Assembly (NCBI GenBank): GCA_019752915.1
Contig: JAIELO010000347.1
Coordinates: 1 to 11,301, forward strand
Direction: 5' to 3'
Length of the DNA stretch: 11,301 nucleotides
Origin: Burkholderiaceae bacterium
GTDB lineage: Bacteria > Pseudomonadota > Gammaproteobacteria > Burkholderiales > Burkholderiaceae_D
The first letter of the stretch is position 1; each line of letters begins with the position of its first letter. The notes beneath the pieces were generated by a model, which was not told the origin of the DNA, did not search any database, and was given only the letters and a program-made list of their open reading frames with translations. This document shows positions 4,934-11,301 of the stretch, piece by piece. The translations under genes were made by a program, and so were the position numbers.

Positions 4934-5425
4934 ATGACCACTACCGATCTGACCATACGCCCTGCCGAACCGGCCGATGTGACCGCCATCTTCGACATGA
5001 TTGTCGAACTGGCCGTATTCGAAAAACTCGAACATATGGTGGTGGCGACGCCCGCCATGCTGCATACCAGCCTGTTCGGCGAAAAGCCTGCCTGCGAAGC
5101 CATCGTCGGCACGGTCAATGGCGAAGTGGTGACCTTTGCGCTGTTCTTCCACAACTTCTCCACCTTCCTGTGCAAAAAGGGTCTGTATCTGGAAGACCTG
5201 TACGTGCGGCAGGCGCGCCGTGGCCGTGGTTACGGCAAACAGATGCTGGTGGCGCTGGCGCAACTGGCAGTGGAACGCGATTGCGGCCGCTTCGAGTGGT
5301 CGGTACTGGACTGGAATGCCAACGCCATCAAACTGTACGAAGGCATGGGCGCGAGCCTGCTGCCGGAGTGGCGCATTTGCCGCGTCACCGGCGAGGCACT
5401 GACCCGGATGTCGGCCAGCGCTTGA
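4934..5425 (+). CDS. GNAT acetyltransferase, spermidine/spermine (SSAT) or thialysine type
   Basis: A 163-residue single-domain GNAT enzyme whose closest recognisable relatives are the SSAT / thialysine N-acetyltransferases, which acetylate small diamines or polyamines with acetyl-CoA. Signs are 'IRPAEPADVTAIFDMIVELA' (8-27), the strand 'GLYLEDLYV' (83-91) shared with SSAT, the acetyl-CoA loop 'RRGRGYGKQML' (95-105), and 'WSVLDWNANAIKLYEGMGA' (122-140), where Tyr135 occupies the position of the conserved general-acid Tyr. The length matches the family. It lies 8 bases behind the permease gene without a strong ribosome binding site, so it probably depends on readthrough or coupling. A joint role in acetylating and exporting an amine is plausible but not shown. 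The exact substrate is uncertain. Confidence 0.85.
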   Translation: MTTTDLTIRPAEPADVTAIFDMIVELAVFEKLEHMVVATPAMLHTSLFGEKPACEAIVGTVNGEVVTFALFFHNFSTFLCKKGLYLEDLYVRQARRGRGYGKQMLVALAQLAVERDCGRFEWSVLDWNANAIKLYEGMGASLLPEWRICRVTGEALTRMSASA

Positions 5426-5491
5426 TGCGCCGCAAAGTGCAACGCCATTAAGCTTGCACAATGACGGTTAAAGCCTGAGTCGGAGACCGTC

Positions 5492-5668
5492 ATGCTAGCC
5501 TTGCCCCCGTTTGCCCTTGCCGTGTACAAAGCCTATCTGCGCGCGCGGCTAGAGCGTTGTACCCGTGCGCTGGAAGTCATCGCGGCGCAGCGCGAAAACG
5601 ACTTTCACGCCGAACGGATCCTGCACCGCGAAGTGGTGCAGGTACGCTCCAAACTACGTTCGCTATAA
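5492..5668 (+). CDS. 58-residue basic small protein, unknown function
   Basis: ATG at 5492 to TAA at 5666-5668. The sequence starts 'MLALPPFALAVYKAYLRARL' and continues as an amphipathic, Arg/Glu-rich helix to the end ('RSKLRSL'), so it is probably one long helix after a short hydrophobic N-terminus; it has one Cys (23) and no DNA-binding motif I can name. CGGAGA 6 bases before the ATG is a good Shine-Dalgarno, and the 12 bases from the CGGAGA through the ATG match those before the Mpo1-like gene at all but one position. Its stop lies 12 bases before the stop of the convergent metalloprotease gene. It is too short for most gene finders' default cut-off but carries its own start signals. I recognise no family. 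A chance ORF is possible but less likely. Confidence 0.55.
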   Translation: MLALPPFALAVYKAYLRARLERCTRALEVIAAQRENDFHAERILHREVVQVRSKLRSL

Positions 5669-5680
5669 CCCCCTACTGGT

Positions 5681-8395
5681 TCAGGTACCAGCGCGCTGCA
5701 GCGCCGCCGTGAGCGTCTGATTCAGCGTTTCGTAGGCTTCCGCCAGATGTGCCTGCATTACACGACTGCTCTTGCGCTGCAGGGCGCTACGCAACTCACG
5801 CTGCAATTGCACCGCATACTGGCGCTGCAGGCTACGCGCATCGGCTAGTTGTGGCGCCGGGCTGCGTAGCAAGCTGGCGCACAGACGTTTCAGATGCTCG
5901 CGCTGCAGATTGCGTCGACCGGCACTAATCTCCTTGCCGGTTTTGAGTTCACTCCAGATCGCCGCCTGCAAGGAGCCATACAGCTCGTCGAGCGTCATTC
6001 CCTGACGCGGATCATCGAGCTTTTCCTGTGCATCGCTGAGGCGAGTGGCGACCGCATCGGACATCAACTGCGCCAGCGCCCCCGACTGCAGCGACAGCAC
6101 GCGCGCGCCCACCGACACGTCGGGGCGCTGCACGGCTTCGAACGGTTCCGGCGTCAGACGGTTCAGCAGCGCTGGCGAAAATTTGAAACTGTCGCCTTTG
6201 AACAGGCTGCGCGTCAGCATCTGCAGAGCGGCGCGTTGCCGCGCCAGCGCCACCGGCGTGAAGGCGGCACGCCCGCGCCCCGTATGTTCATGCACATAAC
6301 TGAGCCCGCCCACATACTTCACTGCCAGCGGCAGGACCCGCGCATACTGCTGGAACGCGTCATCGAAACTGCGGCGCAGCAGATCATAGTTGGCATCCGG
6401 CTTGAGGGCGCGCCGTTCCAGCCGCTGCCACAGTTCGCGCGACATGCTCAGGCGCCGTTCGATATAGGCCAGCGGATCATTGCCCAGATCATAGGCATTC
6501 ACATCCGGATCGGCGTTATAGCCGGCCGCTTCCAGATCGGAGCCGAAGGCCAGTTGCGCTTCGCCGGAACGCGCCGCAATGCGCGCCAGCTCCTCGGCCT
6601 CGTGTTCCGCGTCGATCGGCTTGTAGGCGTATTCAATCGCCCAGTAATCATAAGGCCCCAGCGCGGACGGTACATACTCGCCCTGCGTCTCGCCCTGCAG
6701 CGCCAGATTGAAGGGCGTGTAATCCATCACCGAGCCGGCCAGACCGTGCGCACGGGTGAAGGCCGGATCCTGCAACTGCTTCAGGGTATACACGGTCGAA
6801 GCGCGGAAGTTGTGCCGCAATCCCAGCGTGTGGCCGATTTCGTGCATCACCACCGCGCGCACATAGGCCTGCGCCAGTGCTTCCGCCTGTGGTCCGGCCA
6901 GCGCCGCTTCGCTGCGGGCAGCCAGCAAGTCCATGGCAAAATCGAACTCCTGCGTCACACCATCCTGATACACGCAGCGATCCTGCTGCGCCGTCGTCAT
7001 CGCCGCCATGGCATCGCTGGCGGCCAGACGCCGTGCGCCACGGGCGAACGATTCAGACACGGCGATGTCGGCGTCGAGGATCTCGCCACTGCGCGGATCG
7101 ACCTGGCGCGGGCCGAGCGCAAAACCGGCATCATTGCCGAGGAACCAGCGCACCGACGCATGCCGCACATCCATGGTGTCGAAACGGTCGGTGGCGCTTT
7201 GCTGACGCACTTCGATGGCGTCCTTGAAGCCGATCCGCTCAAACGCTGCGTTCCAAGCCAGTATCCCCTGACTGACCGCCTCGCGGTATTTCAGCGGCAC
7301 GTTGGCATCGATCCAGTACACGATGGGCTGACGCGGTGGCGACAGCGGCAGTGCCGGATCACGCTTCTCGAGCCGCCAGCGCTCCACCAGATGACGCGCC
7401 GTGGTGGGCGTAGCGTCATCGGAAAAATCCTGCATAGTGCGGATGAAGTGGCCGAGCCGTTCATCGGCCACCCGCCCGGCCATGGGCTGTGCTGGCAGCG
7501 GCATGAAGTTGTAGTAGAAACCGAGGAACAGGCTGCGCGGATCCGGCAAGGTAGTCGGTGGGGCATAGCCGCTCGCCAGCGCTGCGGCCGGGCTGGCCGG
7601 TGGTGCCGGCATACGCGGCACAAAGAAGTGCATCTGCACCTGCAGACCGGTCATGCCGTCATCGGCGCGCACGCTCTGGAAGCTGCTATTGCGCGCATCG
7701 ACAGCATACGACAGGCGGTACGCCGCTTCTAGCCGGGTCGCGTAGCCGGGAATGTCACCAAACAGCAGCGTGCTGGCGTCGATCAGTATCGCACCGGTTT
7801 GCGTCTGCGGGCCACTCAGCACCGGCGCGATCGCCAGCAGGCTGTCGGAATAGGCCTGCGCCACGGCTAGCGCCTGCGGCGTACCGGCTTTCGCGCCGTA
7901 GGCAGTATTCTTGGCGATCAGTTGTACCAGCGGCCCGACGCGGTGAAACACCACCACCTGACTGCTGCCCATCTGGCCACCGTAGATGCCCCGTTCACCG
8001 ATGCCATTCGGGGTATTCACCGTCATGAACAAAGGCTTATCAAATTGCTCGGGGCGCAGTTCGATCCAGATCTTTTCTTCTTTCTGGTAGAGCCCCAGAA
8101 AACCCGGCAGATGCGTGGCACCGCGCACCACTTCGGCGAACGGACGCGCGCCCGGCGGTGCTGGCAACGCTACTGCGGGGGCGACGACTGTGGCGGCGGA
8201 AGGAGCTGTGGCCTGCGGCAGGTACGGCGGCACGGCGGCCGGCGCCGTCTCGGGCACAGGCACAGGCGCGGGCACGGGCGCGGGGACTGGCGGGGGCACA
8301 GTGACTGGCACCGGAACGGGGACCGGTTCCTGCGCCAGCGCACTCGCGGCCAGTGTCAGCAACAGCGCGGTGCGCAGAGAATTCACGACAGACAT
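5681..8395 (-). CDS. Exported zinc-dependent metalloprotease (DUF5117/DUF4953 type)
   Basis: A 904-residue protein. Residues 1-21 are a signal peptide (basic 'NSLRTALLLTLAASALA', cleavage likely after ALA), so it is exported. Residues 22-54 are a Pro-Val-rich linker. About 85-340 correspond to the DUF5118/DUF5117 region ('NTPNGIGERGIYGGQMGSSQ', 'RADDGMTGLQVQMHFFVPR'). The catalytic part follows: 'VYWIDANVPLKYREAVSQGI' (from about 358), then HEIGHTLGLRHN at 518-529, where His518, His522 and His528 bind zinc and Glu519 is catalytic, and the Met-turn 'SVMDY' (Met557). This is the metzincin signature of the DUF4953 domain. The C-terminal ~200 residues are helical, Arg/Gln/Leu-rich. The physiological substrate is unknown. 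AGGA 5 bases upstream of ATG supports the start. It lies 82 bases behind hutI on the same strand, with no clear terminator between them. Confidence 0.92.
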   Translation of the reverse strand: MSVVNSLRTALLLTLAASALAQEPVPVPVPVTVPPPVPAPVPAPVPVPETAPAAVPPYLPQATAPSAATVVAPAVALPAPPGARPFAEVVRGATHLPGFLGLYQKEEKIWIELRPEQFDKPLFMTVNTPNGIGERGIYGGQMGSSQVVVFHRVGPLVQLIAKNTAYGAKAGTPQALAVAQAYSDSLLAIAPVLSGPQTQTGAILIDASTLLFGDIPGYATRLEAAYRLSYAVDARNSSFQSVRADDGMTGLQVQMHFFVPRMPAPPASPAAALASGYAPPTTLPDPRSLFLGFYYNFMPLPAQPMAGRVADERLGHFIRTMQDFSDDATPTTARHLVERWRLEKRDPALPLSPPRQPIVYWIDANVPLKYREAVSQGILAWNAAFERIGFKDAIEVRQQSATDRFDTMDVRHASVRWFLGNDAGFALGPRQVDPRSGEILDADIAVSESFARGARRLAASDAMAAMTTAQQDRCVYQDGVTQEFDFAMDLLAARSEAALAGPQAEALAQAYVRAVVMHEIGHTLGLRHNFRASTVYTLKQLQDPAFTRAHGLAGSVMDYTPFNLALQGETQGEYVPSALGPYDYWAIEYAYKPIDAEHEAEELARIAARSGEAQLAFGSDLEAAGYNADPDVNAYDLGNDPLAYIERRLSMSRELWQRLERRALKPDANYDLLRRSFDDAFQQYARVLPLAVKYVGGLSYVHEHTGRGRAAFTPVALARQRAALQMLTRSLFKGDSFKFSPALLNRLTPEPFEAVQRPDVSVGARVLSLQSGALAQLMSDAVATRLSDAQEKLDDPRQGMTLDELYGSLQAAIWSELKTGKEISAGRRNLQREHLKRLCASLLRSPAPQLADARSLQRQYAVQLQRELRSALQRKSSRVMQAHLAEAYETLNQTLTAALQRAGT
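8251..8328 (-). repeat. Degenerate hexanucleotide repeat encoding the Pro-Val linker of the metalloprotease
   Basis: On the minus strand the unit is approximately CCNGTN (Pro-Val), repeated with third-base variation and some CCNGCN (Pro-Ala) and CCNCCN (Pro-Pro) units, coding for about residues 23-48. Copies are imperfect at wobble positions, so selection at protein level is more likely than fresh slippage, but the length may differ between strains. The segment spaces the mature enzyme from its signal peptide. Confidence 0.7.
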
Positions 8396-8477
8396 GGGCT
8401 TCCTGTTACGTTAGAACGAGCATCGCATACTGTAACCGATCGCCCGCGCCAGTCGCCACTTTTGCCGAGACCTTCCT

Positions 8478-9689
8478 CTAAATTAAACCGGCTCGCAACA
8501 CCCCGCGCTGCACCACGCCACAGCAGGGATTGAGCCCGATTGCATATGACAGGTCGGCCGGACGGGCGATGCGCCATAACGCGAAGTCAGCCTGTTTGCC
8601 CACTTCCAGCGTACCGATGCGCTGCTCGCGGCCCAGCGCACGCGCCGCATGACGGGTGCAACCGGCCAGTGCTTCGAGTGGCGTCAGACGCCATAATGTG
8701 CACACCATATTCATCGCCAGCAGTAATGACGTCATCGGCGAGGTGCCGGGATTGCAGTCGGTGGCCACCGCCATCGGCACGCCGGCCGCGCGCAAGGCTG
8801 CTACCGGTGGTGGCGTTGTATCGCGCAGGACGTAATAGGCGCCGGGCAGCAGTACAGCCACCGTACCAGCCGCGGCCATGGCAGCAATCCCGCTCGCACT
8901 CAGATGTTCCAGATGGTCGGCCGACAGCCCCTGATAGCGCGCCACCAGCGCCGCGCCATCCTGATCGGACAGCTGTTCGGCGTGCAGTTTGACGGGCAGG
9001 CCCAGTTGCTGCGCAGCCGCGAAGACGCGCTCGGTCTGCGCTGCCGTAAACCCGATCCGCTCGCAGAAGGCATCCACCGCATCGATCAGGCCTTCTTCTG
9101 CCAGCGGCGCCATCATCGCGCACACGGCATCGACATAGGCGTCGACGCGTCCCGCATATTCGGGCGGCACGGCATGCGCGCCGAGGAAGGTGGTCGCCAC
9201 ATCGACCGGCAGCTCGCGCGCGACGCGGCGTGCTACCCGCAACATGGCCGCTTCCGACTCGGCCGTCAGCCCGTAGCCGGACTTGATTTCCAGCGTGGTC
9301 ACGCCTTCCGCCAGCAAGCTGCGGATGCGCGGCAGACTGGCCTGCAGCAGTTGTTCTTCGCTGGCGGCACGGGTGGCACGCACGGTGGACATGATGCCGC
9401 CACCGGCACGCGCGATATCCTCGTAACTGGCACCGTTCAGGCGCGCTTCGAATTCATCGCTGCGGTTACCGGCATGGACGATGTGGGTATGGCAATCGAT
9501 CAGCCCCGGGGTCAGCCAGCAGCCGCCGCCATCATGCACCTGCGCCGCCTTTGCCACGGCAGGCAGTTGCGCCATCGTTCCCAGCCACGCAATCCGGCCA
9601 TCTTTGACGGCGATCGCGGCATCGCGCACTTCACCGTAACCATCGGCCATGGTGGCCAGATGCACATTGGTCAGCAATAAATCCCACAT
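8478..9689 (-). CDS. hutI: Imidazolonepropionase
   Basis: The third enzyme of histidine degradation, hydrolysing 4-imidazolone-5-propionate to N-formimidoyl-L-glutamate in the cytoplasm. The 403-residue length is the family's usual size. The amidohydrolase metal site is complete: '[19 protein letters not shown]' (62-80; His67 and His69), '[13 protein letters not shown]' (234-246; His236), 'SADHLEHL' (256-263; His259) and '[11 protein letters not shown]' (308-318; Asp311). The HutI-specific blocks '[19 protein letters not shown]' (97-115) and '[11 protein letters not shown]' (131-141) are present, and the C-terminus '[15 protein letters not shown]' fits the family. It starts 12 bases after the hutD stop, with AGGAAG overlapping that stop codon as ribosome binding site, so it is the last gene of the hutF-hutD-hutI operon. 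Confidence 0.96.
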   Translation of the reverse strand: MWDLLLTNVHLATMADGYGEVRDAAIAVKDGRIAWLGTMAQLPAVAKAAQVHDGGGCWLTPGLIDCHTHIVHAGNRSDEFEARLNGASYEDIARAGGGIMSTVRATRAASEEQLLQASLPRIRSLLAEGVTTLEIKSGYGLTAESEAAMLRVARRVARELPVDVATTFLGAHAVPPEYAGRVDAYVDAVCAMMAPLAEEGLIDAVDAFCERIGFTAAQTERVFAAAQQLGLPVKLHAEQLSDQDGAALVARYQGLSADHLEHLSASGIAAMAAAGTVAVLLPGAYYVLRDTTPPPVAALRAAGVPMAVATDCNPGTSPMTSLLLAMNMVCTLWRLTPLEALAGCTRHAARALGREQRIGTLEVGKQADFALWRIARPADLSYAIGLNPCCGVVQRGVLRAGLI

Positions 9690-9701
9690 ACCTGCCGCTT
9701 C

Positions 9702-10277
9702 CTAGTTGTAGACAAGATCGACCACGAACACGGTGGCCTGCGCCGCGTCCATGCGCCACTGCGTGTCGCCTTCGAGCAGCAGCAGATCGTAGCGCACCAT
9801 GGCGATGCGCTCGGCATCGCTATCGAGCGTCAGGCTTTCGCCATCGGCCAGAAACAGCAGCGTGGTGTTGGCGCGCCGTGGCAGTTCCAGCGTGCCGCGC
9901 AGCGTCACCACTTCCAGCTTGTGCCGGCAGCGGCCACGCCGCGTCATGACGTTGAAATCGGTGGTCACGCCACCGGCAATGGTGGCATGCACGGCGGCCT
10001 CACCGTCGAACACGATGACCGGTTCGGCGGCGCTGAGCACCACCCGCTGGTCACCGAAGTCGAGCAGCACACCATCGCCGTCGACCAGCGCCAGCGTCCG
10101 GTCGATGCCGGGGAAGGCGGAAAACGGCCCGCTCTCGGCGATCGTCGCCAGACTGACGCGCCAGTCGAACTGCTCGAAACCGGCACCGGCGGGCGACACC
10201 CGCATCTCGGTGGTGCTGCCGCCACCATTTTTCCACGGCGTGGGCCGCAGGCTAGCGTACTGGATTAGCTCGGTCAT
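9702..10277 (-). CDS. hutD: HutD family protein (histidine utilisation accessory factor)
   Basis: A 191-residue cupin-like protein. The family marks are 'PWKNGGGSTTEM' (14-25), 'DWRVSLATIAESGPFSAFPG' (38-57) leading into 'IDR', and 'TDFNVMTRRG' (106-115). HutD is not a pathway enzyme; it is widely found in hut clusters and is reported in Pseudomonas to limit hut expression or histidine-derived intermediates, though its exact mechanism is unsettled. Its start codon overlaps the hutF stop by 4 bases (ATGA, 10277-10274), and AGGAG sits 5-6 bases upstream inside hutF, so translation is coupled. hutI follows after 12 bases. Confidence 0.95.
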   Translation of the reverse strand: MTELIQYASLRPTPWKNGGGSTTEMRVSPAGAGFEQFDWRVSLATIAESGPFSAFPGIDRTLALVDGDGVLLDFGDQRVVLSAAEPVIVFDGEAAVHATIAGGVTTDFNVMTRRGRCRHKLEVVTLRGTLELPRRANTTLLFLADGESLTLDSDAERIAMVRYDLLLLEGDTQWRMDAAQATVFVVDLVYN

Positions 10278-11301
10278 CGGAACTCCTGCAACTCGCTCAA
10301 GGTCTGTTTGAAGCGCTCGGCAATCGCCTGCTGTGCCACGTGCTGACCTGCGCGCACCAGCCAGCGCCCTCCCACCATCACATCGCGCACCAGATTATCA
10401 TTTCCGCTGAAAATCAGGCTGCCCAGTACTTCGTCCAGTGCCAGCGCGTGCAGGTTCGGATGGCCATCGTCCGGCACGATCAGATCGGCACGCCGTCCCA
10501 CGGCCAGCGCGCCCACCGGCCGGCCACTGGCCTGTGCGCCACCCTGCAATGCACTCTGCCAGAGGAAATCGCCGACATTGCGCTGCTGCCCGGAGACGGC
10601 GATATTGCGGCGCTGCTGCTGCAAACGCTGGCCATACTCCAGCCAGCGCAGCTCTTCCACCGCACTTTGCGAAATATGCGAATCAGTGCCGATGCCGAAG
10701 CGGCCACCGTGCGCCAGAAACTCTTCGAGCGGGAACAGGCCATCGCCCAGATTGGCTTCCGTGCTCGGGCACAGCCCGGCCACCGCACCGCTGCGGGCGA
10801 TCTGCTGCACCTCTTCCGGCAGTAAGTGGGTCGCGTGAATCAGGCACCAGCGCGGGTCGACAGCCACCTGTTCATACAGATACTGCACGGGACGCCGCCC
10901 GCACCAATCCAGTGCCTGCTGCACTTCCGCCATCTGCTCGGCGATATGAATGTGCACGGGGCGCTGCGCCGGCAAAGCCGCCAGCACCGTATTGATCTGC
11001 TCTGCCGACGCGGCGCGCAGCGAATGGGGCGCCACGCCCACTTCAGTCTGGGCATCGCGCAGCGGCTCGAGTGCTTCGATGATGCGCAACACATCGGCCG
11101 CATCGGTGCGGAAGCGCTGCTGTTCCGGTTTGAGGGGCTGCGCACCAAAGCCGGCATAGCTATACAGCACCGGTAGCATGGTGATGCCGATACCTGCCAG
11201 TTGCGCCGCCGCGATCACGCGCTGCGCCGTTTCAGCCGGCTGCGGATACAGGCTGCCATCGGGCGCGCGCTGCACATAATGGAATTCGCACAGCGCCGTA
11301 T
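10274..11301 (-). CDS. hutF: Formimidoylglutamate deiminase, 5' end outside the window
   Basis: The cytoplasmic amidohydrolase that converts N-formimidoyl-L-glutamate to N-formyl-L-glutamate and ammonia. The frame runs open to the window edge, and the upstream codons read 'TALCEFHYV', the HutF 'EFHYV' block, so the GTG at 11275 is internal. About 341 residues are visible of a family length near 450; the N-terminal ~110, with the first metal-binding H-x-H, are outside. Visible marks are 'HIHIAEQ' (10954-10934), 'CLIHATHL', 'GLCPSTEANLGDGLFP' and 'GIGTDSHISQSAVEELRWLE' with the metal Asp in TDSH. HutF marks the formylglutamate branch of histidine degradation, whose last step is done by HutG. 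hutD follows with a 4-base overlap. Confidence 0.96.
   Translation of the reverse strand, partial: TALCEFHYVQRAPDGSLYPQPAETAQRVIAAAQLAGIGITMLPVLYSYAGFGAQPLKPEQQRFRTDAADVLRIIEALEPLRDAQTEVGVAPHSLRAASAEQINTVLAALPAQRPVHIHIAEQMAEVQQALDWCGRRPVQYLYEQVAVDPRWCLIHATHLLPEEVQQIARSGAVAGLCPSTEANLGDGLFPLEEFLAHGGRFGIGTDSHISQSAVEELRWLEYGQRLQQQRRNIAVSGQQRNVGDFLWQSALQGGAQASGRPVGALAVGRRADLIVPDDGHPNLHALALDEVLGSLIFSGNDNLVRDVMVGGRWLVRAGQHVAQQAIAERFKQTLSELQEFR

Noticed and set aside
5676..5691. CTGGT...ACCAG hairpin at the 3' end of the metalloprotease gene as a terminator
   Set aside because: The stem is only 5 bp with no T-run on either strand, and half of it lies within coding sequence.
5894..7732. A 612-codon open frame on the plus strand inside the metalloprotease gene
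   Set aside because: It is fully antisense to a gene with a complete signal peptide and catalytic motif. Its product is His/Arg/Gln-rich with no domain, the usual mirror effect of GC-rich codon use.
8904..9680. A 258-codon plus-strand frame opposite hutI
   Set aside because: hutI on the minus strand has all metal ligands and family blocks; the plus-strand product is a His/Arg/Gln-rich mirror.

Overview
The window looks like chromosome of a GC-rich, Gram-negative bacterium. The gene families and short AT-rich promoters fit a betaproteobacterium, possibly Neisseriales/Chromobacteriaceae; this placement is inferred from overall gene style, not from a marker gene. Coding density is high. The longest gaps are 3848-4004 (157 bases) and 3146-3275 (about 130 bases), and both look like promoter regions. 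I see no rRNA, tRNA, CRISPR array, insertion sequence or transposase.

Layout. (1) 2-1793, plus strand: the C-terminal part of a secreted-type beta-propeller protein, then a GNAT acetyltransferase 7 bases later. (2) 1824-2569, plus strand: a lower-GC two-gene cassette, toxin first and antitoxin second, recognised as TumE/TumA-like. A perfect 13-bp inverted repeat ends 2 bases before the toxin start codon. The antitoxin stop codon directly abuts the stop codon of the convergent next gene. (3) 2570-3713: a hypoxanthine/deoxyinosine-type DNA glycosylase (minus) diverges from a DUF962/Mpo1-like membrane protein (plus), with candidate TAAAAT -10 boxes facing both ways. (4) 3710-3847, minus: an unlisted 45-residue membrane microprotein with a strong ribosome binding site, tail-overlapping the Mpo1-like gene. 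(5) 4005-5425, plus: an EamA/DMT permease that is probably translated from a leaderless mRNA, followed 8 bases later by a spermidine/spermine- or thialysine-acetyltransferase-like GNAT. (6) 5492-5668, plus: a 58-residue basic small protein. (7) 5681-8395, minus: a large exported zinc metalloprotease (HEIGH...H signature, DUF5117/DUF4953 type) with a Pro-Val repeat after its signal peptide. (8) 8478-11301, minus: a histidine-utilisation operon, hutF (5' end outside the window), hutD and hutI, tightly packed.

How the genes work together. hutF and hutI are steps of histidine degradation by the formylglutamate branch (HutI makes formimidoylglutamate and HutF deiminates it), with hutD as the accessory gene. 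hutH, hutU and hutG are expected to the right of the window but are not seen. The permease/acetyltransferase pair could act together on a small amine, which is inference only. The TumE/TumA pair is the clearest accessory element and is the part most worth following up, together with its operator-like palindrome, the two microproteins and the leaderless promoter.
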